This document shows, piece after piece, positions 1 through 8,535 of a stretch of DNA of 64,000 nt. A program made the position numbers and the translations under genes. The notes beneath the pieces were generated by a model that made no database searches, was not told the DNA's origin, and worked only from the letters and a program-made list of their open reading frames with translations. Origin of the DNA: Marinicauda algicola (GTDB lineage: Bacteria; Pseudomonadota; Alphaproteobacteria; Caulobacterales; Maricaulaceae); the NCBI RefSeq assembly GCF_017161425.1, contig NZ_CP071057.1:1364001-1428000 (forward strand), written 5' to 3'. Each line of letters starts with the position of its first letter. Within the stretch, counting starts at the first letter, position 1.

Positions 1-419
1 TGGTCCTCGCCGCCCTCGCCGGCGCGGCGATCGGCTTCGAGCGCGAGGATCCCAAGCGCCATGCGGGGTTGCGCACCGACATGCTGGTCGGCCTCGCCTC
101 CTGCCTGGTGACCATGGGCGCGCTGCACATCGCCGCCTTCATCGACCTGGCCGGAGAGAATGCGCGCGCGGATCCGATCCGTGTCGTGGAAGCGGTCACC
201 GCCGGGGTCGCCTTCATCGCCGCCGGCTCGATCATCCGGTCGGGGACCGACATTCACGGCGTGACCACGGCGGCCGCGCTGTGGCTCGCCGGCGCGGTCG
301 GGATCTCGATCGGGGCGGGCTATTTCGCCCTGCCCCTCACCGCCGTCGCGATCGCGCTCTTCATCCTCACCGTCCTGAAGAAGGTCGAGGAGAAGATGCT
401 CGACAAGCACGACGAATAG
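1..419 (+). CDS. MgtC/SapB family membrane protein (5' end outside window)
   Basis: The reading frame is open from the left edge and ends at the TAG at 417-419, so only the C-terminal ~139 residues are present. The visible start reads AAIGFERE followed by HAGLRTDMLVGL, which matches the family pattern of a short helix, a GxERE motif and an AGLRT motif. At least three hydrophobic segments follow, then a charged KKVEEK tail. MgtC-like proteins are inner-membrane proteins linked to magnesium homeostasis or F-ATPase modulation; the substrate cannot be told from sequence. The TTG at 69 is internal to the motif, so it is not the start. Confidence 0.8.
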   Translation, partial: VLAALAGAAIGFEREDPKRHAGLRTDMLVGLASCLVTMGALHIAAFIDLAGENARADPIRVVEAVTAGVAFIAAGSIIRSGTDIHGVTTAAALWLAGAVGISIGAGYFALPLTAVAIALFILTVLKKVEEKMLDKHDE

Positions 420-521
420 ACCGGCCCTCGCTGCATCCCGGCTGCAGCCGATCGGGAACGTCCCTGCGCCCAGCTTATTGAATCCGTACAATTTCGAAGC
501 TGTGCGCGAGGCGTCCTGGCA

Positions 522-2276
522 ATGCCGCCCACCTTTCCGTCCCACCTGCTCGCCCTGTCCGGCGCGGCCCTCCTTCTGGCCGCCGCAGCCCGGGGCGAGC
601 CCCCGATCGAACGGCTCGAACCCCGGGTCCAGGGCGAGGAACGGGGCGAGCCCGGCCTGATCGCGCCAGGCAGCACCGCCCATGTCATCCAGGAGGCGAT
701 CCTCGCCGGTGCGCTTCAGAACCGCCTGTCCGGCGTCAGCGACGGCACGCGCGTCGCGGCGCGCCGCGCCTATGCGCTGCGCGTGTTCGACCCGATCTGG
801 ACGCGCGAGGGCGCCCGGCGCCTGCTCTCCGCGTTCGACGACGCCGAGGCGGTCGGGCTCTCGATCGCTCCCGGCCTGCGACAGGCGGTTTCCGATCAGG
901 TACAGCACATCGGCGCGCAGCAGGCCCGGCGCGCGGGCGAGGCCGACCTCGTGCTCACCGCGGCCTTCCTGGCCTATGCCGATGCGCGCATCAACGGCGC
1001 CACCGAACCGGAAAACGTCGCCGACCCGCTCGCGGACAAGACCAGCCCGGAACGCCTCGGGCTGTGGCTCGCCCGGGCAGGCGAAGGCCGGCTCGACCAT
1101 TCCGAACTCGACCCCGGCCATGCCGAGTTCGCGCGCCTGACGGAGCTGCGCGCGCACTATGCGGACCATGCCGGCGAAGGCGGCTGGACCCGGCTCGAGC
1201 CGCCGGGAACGCTCGTGGAGGCCGGCGAGCGCGAGCCCGTCATCACCGATCTTCGCACCCGCCTCGCCGAGGAAGGCTATGAGGTGCCCGCGCCGCCGAT
1301 GCGCACGGTGGAGGCCGACGCCGGCGAGGAGACGCGCGAGGAACCGGACGACACGCTGTTCACCGAGGCGCTCTCCGAGGTGCTGAAGCAATTCCAGGCC
1401 GACCGGGGCCTGAAGCAGGACGGCATTCTCGGCCCGCGCACGCTGGACGCGCTCAACGCCACGCCGCAGGACCTGATCGCCCGCATCGACGCCAATCTCG
1501 AGCGCTGGCGCTGGGCGCCCGCGCGCTTTCCCGAACGCCATATCCGCGTGAACATCCCCGCCTATCGCGCGCGGGCCTACGAGAACGGCGAGATCGCGGT
1601 GGAGATGAAGGCGATCGTCGGGCTTGCCAGCCGCAAGACGCCGATCGTGTTCGAGTCCATCGAGTATCTCGTGGCCAATCCGCGCTGGTACGTGCCCGAG
1701 AGCATCCTGGAACGCGACAAGCTCGACGATATCCGCGCCAATCCCGACTATATCGAGAGTCACGACTATTTCGTGCTCGACCGCGATTCCGGCGCCAGGG
1801 TTCCGGCCGGCGATATCGACTGGAGCGCGGCGGACGTGGAGGAGGAGTACCGCCTCGTCCAGGAGTCCGGCGAGGAGAACGCGCTCGGGGAACTCAAGTT
1901 CATCTTTCCCAACCGCTATTCCATCTATCTGCACGGCACGCCGGCCCAGCACCTGTTCGCGGAGAACCTGCGCTCCTTCTCCTCGGGCTGCGTGCGCATC
2001 GAGAAGCCGCTGGAGATGAGCGACTGGATCGCCTCCCACGATCCCGAGCTGACGCCGCAGGAGGTGCGCGAGGCCGTGGCCGGTGAGGAGCTCCAGCGCC
2101 TCGAACTCGGCGAGCCGGTCGCGATCTATACCGTCTATTTCACTGCGGAGGCCGGCCCGGACGGCAATGCGCGGCTGCATCCCGACATCTATGGCTGGGA
2201 CGCCGAGACCATCGCGGCCCTGGAAGCCCGGCCGGTCGCCCTCTCCGAAGAGACACGCGAAGGCGGTGCCCAATGA
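522..2276 (+). CDS. L,D-transpeptidase, YcbB/LdtD type
   Basis: A 584-residue protein starting with a signal-like hydrophobic segment (LLALSGAALLLAAAA), so it is probably periplasmic. Residues ~75-230 resemble the scaffold domain of long YcbB-type enzymes. A peptidoglycan-binding domain follows around 230-315 (QFQADRGL, DGILGPRTLDAL). The YkuD catalytic domain spans ~335-500 with HGTP (His471) and the SSGCVRI motif carrying the nucleophile Cys490. Such enzymes make 3-3 cross-links between meso-diaminopimelate residues of peptidoglycan. Its stop overlaps the next gene by four bases (ATGA), so the two are translationally coupled. The position next to a MepK-like peptidase parallels the ycbB-ycbK pair of enterobacteria. 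Confidence 0.9.
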   Translation: MPPTFPSHLLALSGAALLLAAAARGEPPIERLEPRVQGEERGEPGLIAPGSTAHVIQEAILAGALQNRLSGVSDGTRVAARRAYALRVFDPIWTREGARRLLSAFDDAEAVGLSIAPGLRQAVSDQVQHIGAQQARRAGEADLVLTAAFLAYADARINGATEPENVADPLADKTSPERLGLWLARAGEGRLDHSELDPGHAEFARLTELRAHYADHAGEGGWTRLEPPGTLVEAGEREPVITDLRTRLAEEGYEVPAPPMRTVEADAGEETREEPDDTLFTEALSEVLKQFQADRGLKQDGILGPRTLDALNATPQDLIARIDANLERWRWAPARFPERHIRVNIPAYRARAYENGEIAVEMKAIVGLASRKTPIVFESIEYLVANPRWYVPESILERDKLDDIRANPDYIESHDYFVLDRDSGARVPAGDIDWSAADVEEEYRLVQESGEENALGELKFIFPNRYSIYLHGTPAQHLFAENLRSFSSGCVRIEKPLEMSDWIASHDPELTPQEVREAVAGEELQRLELGEPVAIYTVYFTAEAGPDGNARLHPDIYGWDAETIAALEARPVALSEETREGGAQ

Positions 2277-3325
2277 CACATCATCCGATTCTCGCCAGCC
2301 TGGCGGTCGCCACGCTCGGCCTGGCCACCTGTGCGGACGCGCCGCGCCAGGCCGCCCCCGCGGCTCCCGACAGCGAGCCGGAGGCCCGGGCGGGCGAAGC
2401 CGATCCGGCCGGGACGAACCGATCGCAGGACGCGGGAGCCGCGCCCGATCTCGAGACGATCGCGGCCGGCTTCGGCGATGCCGTCCCCGCGGGCGAGACC
2501 TGGCTGAAGGTCGAGACCGCAGGCAAGGCCGCACCCTATGGCCTGTGGCACGAAACGGTGATGCCCGGCGAGACGCTGGAGATTTCCCACGAGGCCGACT
2601 TCGCCCTCGCGCTCGACGGTGCGGTGGTGAGCGGGCTTGCCGCCGAACACAGCTGGACCGCCCCCGCGGAGGCCGGCGCCCATGAACTGGTCGCCTTCGA
2701 CACCGAAGGCCGCCGCCAGGTTCTCTCGGTCTTCGTGCTCACCCCCCTGGACGACGGCGAAACCGTGCTCGAGGGCTATCGAATCGGGACCTATCCCAGG
2801 AACACGCCCGAGGGGCTGATCCGCCTCGCCGATGCCGAGGCGTTGTCCACGCCGGTCTCGCCGAACTTTACGATCGGCCAGTTCATCTGCAAGCAGCAGC
2901 CCGGCCACTGGCCGAAATTCGTGCTCGTCACCGACCCGATGCTGGTGCGCATCGAGGCCCTGATCGGCGAGCTGCAGCAGGAAAACCGCACCGGGGCCGA
3001 CAGCTTCTTCGTGATGAGCGGCTTTCGCACGCCCTTCTACAACACGGCGATCGGGTCGGCCCGGCTTTCGCGCCACATGTACGGTGACGCCGCCGACGTC
3101 TTCGTCGACGTCGACCCGGAAAACAACGTGATGGACGACATCAACGGGGACGGACGCGTCACGAGGGCCGACGCGGAATTCCTGTACGACTTCGCGAGCG
3201 AGCTGTTCACCGGCAGCGACGCGATTCCCGCCGGCGGCATCGGGGCCTACGGCGCGAACGCGGTGCACGGCCCCTTCGTCCATATCGACGGGCGCGGACG
3301 CGCGGCGCGCTGGGGACGAGGCTAG
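2273..3325 (+). CDS. MepK-like M15/DUF882 murein peptidase with Ca-binding loop
   Basis: A 350-residue protein with an N-terminal export signal and a weak lipobox-like LATC around residue 17. The C-terminal ~170 residues carry the M15A/DUF882 signature: SGFRTP, then His268 and Asp275 in a SRHMYGDAAD motif, and His337 in VHID, which together form the expected zinc site. About 190 N-terminal residues have no family I recognise. Between the zinc-ligand segments sits a perfect EF-hand/dockerin-like loop, D289-x-N-x-D-G-x6-D300, not expected in the minimal ~180-residue MepK. MepK-type enzymes cleave peptidoglycan cross-bridges, including the 3-3 bonds made by the upstream transpeptidase. It converges with the next gene with a four-base overlap. 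Confidence 0.82.
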   Translation: MTHHPILASLAVATLGLATCADAPRQAAPAAPDSEPEARAGEADPAGTNRSQDAGAAPDLETIAAGFGDAVPAGETWLKVETAGKAAPYGLWHETVMPGETLEISHEADFALALDGAVVSGLAAEHSWTAPAEAGAHELVAFDTEGRRQVLSVFVLTPLDDGETVLEGYRIGTYPRNTPEGLIRLADAEALSTPVSPNFTIGQFICKQQPGHWPKFVLVTDPMLVRIEALIGELQQENRTGADSFFVMSGFRTPFYNTAIGSARLSRHMYGDAADVFVDVDPENNVMDDINGDGRVTRADAEFLYDFASELFTGSDAIPAGGIGAYGANAVHGPFVHIDGRGRAARWGRG

Positions 3326-3783
3326 AACAGGCGCGCCTGCAGTTCCGGTTCGTCCACGCCGCACAGATCGCCGCGCCCGAACCAGCGCCTGCGATTTCTC
3401 GCGACGAGGCGATAGGCCCACTCGCGTAAAGGCCGGGGCAGCCAGCCCGCGGCGCGGGCCAGCACCGGCCAGCCGCCGCGCAGGCGCCGGCCGACCTCGA
3501 TCACCGCGTCCGAACCGGTCAGCGCGCACCCGTCCACGAGCGCGAGCCAGCTGCACGGATCGTGCGGGTCGAGCCCGAAATGGGCCATCAGCGCGCGCCC
3601 GGCATCGGACTGCATCGGCGTGATGCGGAAGCTGTCGCCCGGATCGGCGCGCGCGATGGTGCGCGCGCCCCAGGAGCACAACGCGCAGTCGCCATCCACC
3701 ACAAGGACCGTGCGATCGTCTGGAATGTCGGGCACGCCCGGATCATCGCGCCAGGAAAAGGGGCGATGATCGAGCCGGGCCAT
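3322..3783 (-). CDS. DCC family thiol-disulfide oxidoreductase (DUF393)
   Basis: A 153-residue protein with the family hallmark near its N-terminus, VLVVDGDCALCS, where a CxxC pair sits after a D-x-D motif. Further family-like features are the basic ITPMQS segment, a central FGLDPHDP element and a hydrophobic C-terminal stretch. DCC proteins are predicted thiol redox proteins; no substrate is established for this subgroup. It lies tail-to-tail with the M15 peptidase and seven bases downstream of the DUF1476 gene on the same strand, so those two may be cotranscribed. Confidence 0.8.
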   Translation of the reverse strand: MARLDHRPFSWRDDPGVPDIPDDRTVLVVDGDCALCSWGARTIARADPGDSFRITPMQSDAGRALMAHFGLDPHDPCSWLALVDGCALTGSDAVIEVGRRLRGGWPVLARAAGWLPRPLREWAYRLVARNRRRWFGRGDLCGVDEPELQARLF

Positions 3784-3790
3784 GAGGGCC

Positions 3791-4114
3791 TCAGCCCTCC
3801 TTCTTCACCTGCTCGCGCGCCTCGGCGAGAAGCTCGTCCATCCGGCGGCGGATCTGGTGATCGGACTGGTCGACGCCGTGCTTGTCGAAATCCTTGCGGA
3901 TCTTGCGGAACACGTCCTCGTCGCCCTTCTCCTCGAAATCGGCCTTGACGACCTCCTTCTTGTAATTTTCCGCGTCCTCGCCCTCCAGGCCCATCAGCTC
4001 GGCCGCCCAGGCGCCGAGCAGGCGGTTGCGGCGAACCTGCGCCTTGAACTCGAGCTCCTGATCGTGCGCGTACTTGTTCTCGAACGCCTTCTCGCGGTCA
4101 TCAAAGCTCGGCAT
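3791..4114 (-). CDS. DUF1476 protein, F1-ATPase inhibitor zeta-subunit type
   Basis: A 107-residue, highly charged, all-helical protein. The start at 4114 gives the family N-terminus MPSFDDREKAFENKYAHD; an ATG 54 bases further upstream would add an unrelated extension. The conserved RRNRLLG-WAA segment and the C-terminal RRRMDELLAEAREQ helix are present. In alphaproteobacteria such as Paracoccus this family is the zeta subunit, which blocks reverse rotation (ATP hydrolysis) of the F1FO-ATPase through its N-terminal inhibitory region. No atp genes are nearby. Assignment to the family is firm; inhibitory activity is inferred. Confidence 0.88.
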   Translation of the reverse strand: MPSFDDREKAFENKYAHDQELEFKAQVRRNRLLGAWAAELMGLEGEDAENYKKEVVKADFEEKGDEDVFRKIRKDFDKHGVDQSDHQIRRRMDELLAEAREQVKKEG

Positions 4115-4235
4115 GGGGGAGATCCTCTTATGGAAAAGTCCGATTGCCTTCCGGATTATCGCGGGCACGGGCGATAATCAATGCGCGAGCGCGCACGCCG
4201 CGCGAGCTGCGGCCACGTGGCCGCAGCCGGGCGTG

Positions 4236-4266
4236 TTGACTCCCACATACCCGGCCAGGGTATCCT
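4236..4266 (+). promoter_or_regulatory. Promoter with CsoR-type operator upstream of DUF411 gene
   Basis: A TTGACT -35 lies at 4236-4241 and a possible -10 TATCCT at 4261-4266. Between them, and covering the -10, is the perfect inverted repeat ATACCC-GGCCA-GGGTAT (4247-4263). The same ATACCC-N5-GGGTAT arrangement recurs before copA at 6065-6081. The G/C-tract geometry matches operators of the CsoR/RcnR repressor family. The 19-base spacer would also be compatible with a MerR-type activator, but the repeat is not centred as in CueR sites. Confidence 0.55.
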
Positions 4267-4295
4267 TGCACCGCGCCTTCACGAGGACATCCCCG

Positions 4296-4730
4296 ATGAC
4301 GTTCCTGCTTCGCCTCGCCGCCCTCGCCGCGCTGTTTCTCGGCGCCGCCTCCGCCGCTTCCGGTCAGAGCGTCGTGGTGCACAAGACCCCGTGGTGCGGG
4401 TGCTGCGCGGCCTGGGTCGAGCACCTCGAGCAGCACGGCTTCGCCGTCGAGGTGCGCAATCACGAGAACCTGACGCCGATCAAGGCCGCGGGCGACGTGC
4501 CGGGCGAGCTGCACAGCTGCCACACCGCCTTCGTGGACGGCTATGTCATCGAGGGCCATGTCCCGGCCGCCGACATCGCCCGCCTGCTCGCCGAACGTCC
4601 CGAGGCCCGGGGCCTGGCCGTGCCCGGCATGCCGGCGGGCTCGCCGGGCATGGAGAGTCCCGGCCACAGCGAGGCCTACGAGGTCATCCTCTTCGACGGT
4701 GCGGAACGTTCGGTCTTCGCCCGCCATTAG
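4296..4730 (+). CDS. DUF411 periplasmic metal-binding protein
   Basis: A 144-residue protein with a clear signal peptide (LLRLAALAALFLGAASAASGQ) followed by the DUF411 core: VVVHKTPWCGCCAAW with a CxCC cysteine cluster, a later HSCHT motif, GYVIEGHVP and a methionine-rich PGMPAGSPGME stretch. The Cys, His and Met content fits soft-metal binding in the periplasm. The chosen start gives the signal peptide with an AGGA-like ribosome site just upstream; longer in-frame starts only add non-coding-like residues. It is first in a metal-resistance cluster with a permease and CopA, so a copper-scavenging role is likely. Confidence 0.85.
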   Translation: MTFLLRLAALAALFLGAASAASGQSVVVHKTPWCGCCAAWVEHLEQHGFAVEVRNHENLTPIKAAGDVPGELHSCHTAFVDGYVIEGHVPAADIARLLAERPEARGLAVPGMPAGSPGMESPGHSEAYEVILFDGAERSVFARH

Positions 4731-4805
4731 TCTGCCAGCACCGAGTGGCGCGGGGCGCCGGCGCGTCCGGACCCCTTGCGCAAGCGCTGACGGGATAACG
4801 CGACA

Positions 4806-6029
4806 CTGGCCGAATTCCTGGCGAGCTATGGCGAGGCGGTGAAGACCGCGGCGGGCTTCTTCTGGAAGGCCGGCTGGGCCTTCGTGCTCGGCTACGCGAT
4901 CAGCGCCATGATCCAGGCCTTCGTGCCGAAGAAACGCCTGACCCGGCACATGGGCGATCCCGATCCCAAGAGCGTCTCGCTGTCGACCGTCTTCGCCATG
5001 ATCTCCAGCTCCTGCTCCTTCGCCGCCCTCGCCGCGGCGCGCGCCCTCGTGCACAAGGGCGCCCATTTCGTGGCGGCGGTGGCCTTCATGTTCGCCTCGA
5101 CGAACCTGGTGATCGAGCTCGGGATCCTGATCTTCATCTTCCTGGGCTGGGAGTTCCTGGTCGCCGAGATCATCGGCGGACTGATCCTCATCGCGATCAG
5201 CACCACGCTCATCCGCCTGACCTATCCGAAAAGCTGGATGGAGGCGGCGCGCGACAAGGTCGAGGCCGAGGCCGACGAGGAGCGCGAGGACTTCGATGCG
5301 ATGGACCGGATCACGAGCCTGTCGGGCTGGTCGCGCGTGGGCGCCAATTTCGTCGATGAATGGCGCATGGTCTGGCAGGAGATCCTGATCGGCTTCACCG
5401 CGGCCGGCTTCATCGCGGTCTTCGTGCCCGACGCCTTCTGGAAGGCGCTGTTCTTCGCCGACTTCTCCGCGCAGAACCCGGGCAATTTCTGGATCGTGCT
5501 GCAGAACGCGGCCGTGGCCCCCTTCGTGGCCGCGGCGACCTTCATCGGCTCGATGGGCAATATCCCGCTCGCCACGGTGCTGAGTTCGGGAGGGGTGCTG
5601 TTCGCCGGCATCATGGGCTTCATCTATTCCGACCTGATGGTGCCCCCGCTCGTGAAGGTGAACGCGAAATACTACGGCTGGCGCGTCGCGCTCTACATCG
5701 CGGCCATCATGTATGCGAGCATCGTGGCGACCGCGATCATCCTGCATTACGCCTTCTTCTGGGCCGGGGCGATGCCGGAGTCCGGGCGCGCGGTCGAGGA
5801 GGTCGCCCAGTTCAAGCTCGACTACACCTTCTTCATGAATCTCGCCGCCCTGGCGATCGTCGCGGTCATGCTCTGGCTGCGCAGGACACACCGCCGGCTC
5901 GTCAGGGACGAGGCCGCAGGCCACGATCACGGCGGCGGGTTCGGCGTGCAGGACGGGGTGACGATGCTGTTCGTGATCGGGCTCGCCGGCGGCGCCGTCT
6001 CGTATTTCCTCACCGGCGGCACCGGGTGA
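4806..6029 (+). CDS. Permease of the UPF0718/DUF318 (YraQ/ArsP-like) family
   Basis: A polytopic membrane protein of about 400 residues with roughly eight hydrophobic segments in two blocks separated by an acidic linker ([17 protein letters not shown]). Family marks include [12 protein letters not shown] with a membrane cysteine and [10 protein letters not shown] His-rich stretch GHDHGGG lies near the C-terminus. The start is unclear: coding-like sequence ([12 protein letters not shown]) continues upstream to a stop at 4788, but it contains no ATG, GTG or TTG before GTG 4839. The start given here is a CTG at 4806; GTG 4839 is the conventional alternative. ArsP relatives export trivalent organoarsenicals; here the copper-gene context suggests metal or thiolate-metal transport. 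Confidence 0.75.
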   Translation: MAEFLASYGEAVKTAAGFFWKAGWAFVLGYAISAMIQAFVPKKRLTRHMGDPDPKSVSLSTVFAMISSSCSFAALAAARALVHKGAHFVAAVAFMFASTNLVIELGILIFIFLGWEFLVAEIIGGLILIAISTTLIRLTYPKSWMEAARDKVEAEADEEREDFDAMDRITSLSGWSRVGANFVDEWRMVWQEILIGFTAAGFIAVFVPDAFWKALFFADFSAQNPGNFWIVLQNAAVAPFVAAATFIGSMGNIPLATVLSSGGVLFAGIMGFIYSDLMVPPLVKVNAKYYGWRVALYIAAIMYASIVATAIILHYAFFWAGAMPESGRAVEEVAQFKLDYTFFMNLAALAIVAVMLWLRRTHRRLVRDEAAGHDHGGGFGVQDGVTMLFVIGLAGGAVSYFLTGGTG

Positions 6030-6064
6030 CAGCCGGGAGCCGGAGGTTGGCAAACGGGCTTTTC

Positions 6065-6081
6065 ATACCCTAGGGGGGTAT
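6065..6081 (+). promoter_or_regulatory. CsoR-type operator upstream of copA
   Basis: ATACCC-TAGGG-GGGTAT is a perfect outer inverted repeat 48 bases upstream of the copA start. On the other strand it reads ATACCCCCCTAGGGTAT, the G-tract form typical of CsoR-family copper repressor sites. It shares geometry with the site at 4247-4263, so one regulator probably controls both transcripts. No csoR gene is in the window. Confidence 0.6.
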
Positions 6082-6129
6082 GGTATTTGCTCACCGAACT
6101 GGCACATCGCCGTTCGTGAGGATCGCACG

Positions 6130-8340
6130 ATGAATACCCGACACGAGGCCCATGCCTGCTGCGGCGGCGCGGCGGATTCCGCACCGGCGGGCAAGTACGA
6201 CACGGTGCCTGAAGGCCATTCCGGCACGGTCTATACCTGTCCCATGCACCCGCAGGTGCGCCAGCCCAGACCCGGGCCCTGCCCGCTGTGCGGCATGGCG
6301 CTCGAACCGGAGGGCGTGGTGGCCGGCGAGGAGGACCAGAGCGAGCTCAACGACATGAGACGGCGCTTCTGGATCAGCGCGGCGCTCACCTTTCCGCTCT
6401 TCGCCTACGCCATGGGCGACATGCTGCCGGGACATCCCCTGCACGGCCTGATCGACGCCGCGCTCGCCCAGTGGATCCAGCTCGCCCTGGCCACGCCCGT
6501 GGTGCTGTGGGGCGGCTGGCCCTTCATGGTGCGCGCCGTGCAGTCGGTCCGCACGATGAATCTCAACATGTTCACCCTGATCGGGCTCGGCATCACGGTG
6601 GCCTACGCGTTCAGCGTGGCCGCCACCCTCGCGCCGGACATCTTCCCGGACTCCTTCCGCGACGCGCGGGGCCGGGTCGGTGTCTATTTCGAGGCCGCCG
6701 CGGTGATCACGACGCTCGTGCTGCTCGGTCAGGTCCTGGAGCTGCGCGCGCGCCAGGCGACCTCGGGCGCGATCCGCGCCCTGCTCGAACTCGCCCCGCC
6801 GAAGGCCCGGCGCATCGCGCCGGACGGCAGCGAGCGCGATGTCGGCCTGGACGATCTCCGGGAGGGCGACCGGCTGCGCGTGCGGCCGGGCGAGAAGATC
6901 CCCGTGGACGGCGAGGTGATCGAGGGATCAAGCACGATCGACGAGTCCATGATCACCGGCGAGCCGATGCCGGTTCGCAAGGCGCCCGGCGACGCGGTCA
7001 CCGGCGGCACGGTCAACCAGACCGGCGGCTTCGTCATGCGCGCCACGCGCGTCGGCGGGGACACGCTCCTGTCCCAGATCGTGAAGATGGTCGCCGAGGC
7101 GCAGAGGAGCCGCGCCCCGATCCAGCGCCTCGCCGACGTGGTGGCCGGCTGGTTCGTGCCGATCGTGGTGGTGATCGCGATTCTGTCCTTCCTCGCCTGG
7201 TCCCTCTTCGGCCCGGAGCCGGCGATGGCGTTCGCGCTCGTCAACGCCGTAGCGGTGCTGATCATCGCCTGCCCGTGCGCGCTCGGGCTGGCCACGCCGA
7301 TGTCGATCATGGTCGCGACCGGGGAAGGCGCGAAGAACGGCGTGCTCATCAGGAATGCCGAGGCGCTCGAGACGCTGGAAAAGGTCGACCTCATCGTCGT
7401 CGACAAGACCGGCACGCTGACGCAGGGCCGGCCCGAACTCGTCAGTGTCGAGACCGAGCCGGGCGTCGAGGCGACCGAATTGCTGTCCCTTGCCGCCTCG
7501 CTGGAGCGCGGCAGCGAACACCCGCTCGCCACGGCCATCGTGAAGGGGGCCGAGGCCCGCGGCGCGGCAGTGTCCGACGTCTCCGGCTTCCGGTCCGTGA
7601 CCGGCAAGGGCGTGTCCGGCACGGTCCGGGGCCGCGCGGTCGCGATCGGCAACGCCGCGATGATGGAAAGCCTTGCAGACGTGCCCTCTCACCTTGCCCG
7701 GCGCGCCGAGGCGCTGCGAGCCGAGGGCCAGACCGTGATGTTCGTGGCGGTCGACGCCAAGCCCGCCGGGCTCATCGGCGTCGCCGACCCGATCAAGCAG
7801 ACCACGCCCGAAGCCCTGGAAGCCCTGCACGCCGCAGGCATACGCGTGGTCATGCTGACCGGCGACAGCCGCGCCACGGCCGAAGCGATCGGGAAGAGGC
7901 TCGGCATCGACGAGATCCATGCCGACGTGCTGCCCCAGGACAAGGACCGCATCGTCGGCGAGCTGCGCGAGAAGGGCCATGTCGTCGCCATGGCCGGGGA
8001 CGGCGTCAACGACGCGCCCGCGCTGGCGCGCGCCGATGTCGGCATCGCGATGGGCACCGGCACCGACGTGGCTATGGAGAGCGCCGGGGTCACGCTGGTG
8101 AAGGGCGATCTTCGCGGCGTCGCCAAGGCGATCCGCCTGAGCCGGGCGACGATGGCCAATATCCGCCAGAACCTGTTCTTCGCCTTCGTCTACAACGCCG
8201 CCGGCGTGCCGGTCGCGGCGGGCGTTCTCTATCCGGTGTTCGGCCTGCTGCTGAGCCCGATGATCGCGGCGGCCGCGATGAGCCTCAGCTCGGTCTCGGT
8301 GATCGCCAACGCGCTGCGGCTGAAACGGGTGAAGCTGTAG
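6130..8340 (+). CDS. copA: Copper-exporting P1B-type ATPase
   Basis: A 736-residue P-type ATPase. The N-terminus has HACCGG and then a heavy-metal-binding domain at ~35-60 ([15 protein letters not shown]) in place of HMA domains. The membrane metal site CPC is at 381-383, the phosphorylated Asp425 is in DKTGTLT, the nucleotide-domain HP is in SEHPLA, and the hinge GDGVND starts near 623. The last membrane helix reads [15 protein letters not shown], the signature of Cu(I) pumps. It should move Cu(I), perhaps Ag(I), from cytoplasm to periplasm. It follows the DUF411 protein and permease but has its own operator. Confidence 0.93.
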   Translation: MNTRHEAHACCGGAADSAPAGKYDTVPEGHSGTVYTCPMHPQVRQPRPGPCPLCGMALEPEGVVAGEEDQSELNDMRRRFWISAALTFPLFAYAMGDMLPGHPLHGLIDAALAQWIQLALATPVVLWGGWPFMVRAVQSVRTMNLNMFTLIGLGITVAYAFSVAATLAPDIFPDSFRDARGRVGVYFEAAAVITTLVLLGQVLELRARQATSGAIRALLELAPPKARRIAPDGSERDVGLDDLREGDRLRVRPGEKIPVDGEVIEGSSTIDESMITGEPMPVRKAPGDAVTGGTVNQTGGFVMRATRVGGDTLLSQIVKMVAEAQRSRAPIQRLADVVAGWFVPIVVVIAILSFLAWSLFGPEPAMAFALVNAVAVLIIACPCALGLATPMSIMVATGEGAKNGVLIRNAEALETLEKVDLIVVDKTGTLTQGRPELVSVETEPGVEATELLSLAASLERGSEHPLATAIVKGAEARGAAVSDVSGFRSVTGKGVSGTVRGRAVAIGNAAMMESLADVPSHLARRAEALRAEGQTVMFVAVDAKPAGLIGVADPIKQTTPEALEALHAAGIRVVMLTGDSRATAEAIGKRLGIDEIHADVLPQDKDRIVGELREKGHVVAMAGDGVNDAPALARADVGIAMGTGTDVAMESAGVTLVKGDLRGVAKAIRLSRATMANIRQNLFFAFVYNAAGVPVAAGVLYPVFGLLLSPMIAAAAMSLSSVSVIANALRLKRVKL

Positions 8341-8357
8341 CCGCGGCCCCGGCATGC

Positions 8358-8372
8358 GCGCCGCTTCGGCGC
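8358..8372 (+). terminator. GC-rich hairpin after copA
   Basis: GCGCCG-CTT-CGGCGC forms a perfect six-pair stem 17 bases after the copA stop. There is no T-tract, so it may stabilise the 3' end or mark a weak terminator. Confidence 0.35.
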
Positions 8373-8426
8373 TAACGCGTCCTGTTGCAGGGCTGGTGCT
8401 TTGCGACTATGGTCCGCGCTTGACGT

Positions 8427-8452
8427 GGCGGCCCGCTTTCTCGCGGGCCGCC
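8427..8452 (+). other. Hairpin in the purC leader
   Basis: GGCGGCCCGC-TTTCTC-GCGGGCCGCC is a perfect ten-pair stem with a six-base loop, followed by GCTCCATTTCT. It lies 84 bases before purC. It could terminate readthrough from copA or act in the purC leader. No purine-riboswitch core is recognisable around it. Confidence 0.45.
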
Positions 8453-8535
8453 GCTCCATTTCTACGCATGCGGGCCCGCCCCCTTTCCAGACGCGATCGG
8501 ACAGGCCGGCCCCATTGACCGGAGCTGACAGCCCC

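Noticed and set aside
522-3325. Many long open frames on both strands over known genes (for example long minus-strand frames over copA, purL, uvrA and the antiporter genes)
   Set aside because: They arise from high GC and lack of stops. Their translations are Arg/His/Ala-rich with no domains, and they overlap genes with clear motifs.
8341-8535. Possible purine riboswitch in the purC leader
   Set aside because: Only a GC-rich hairpin is present; the conserved three-way-junction loops of a purine riboswitch are not seen.
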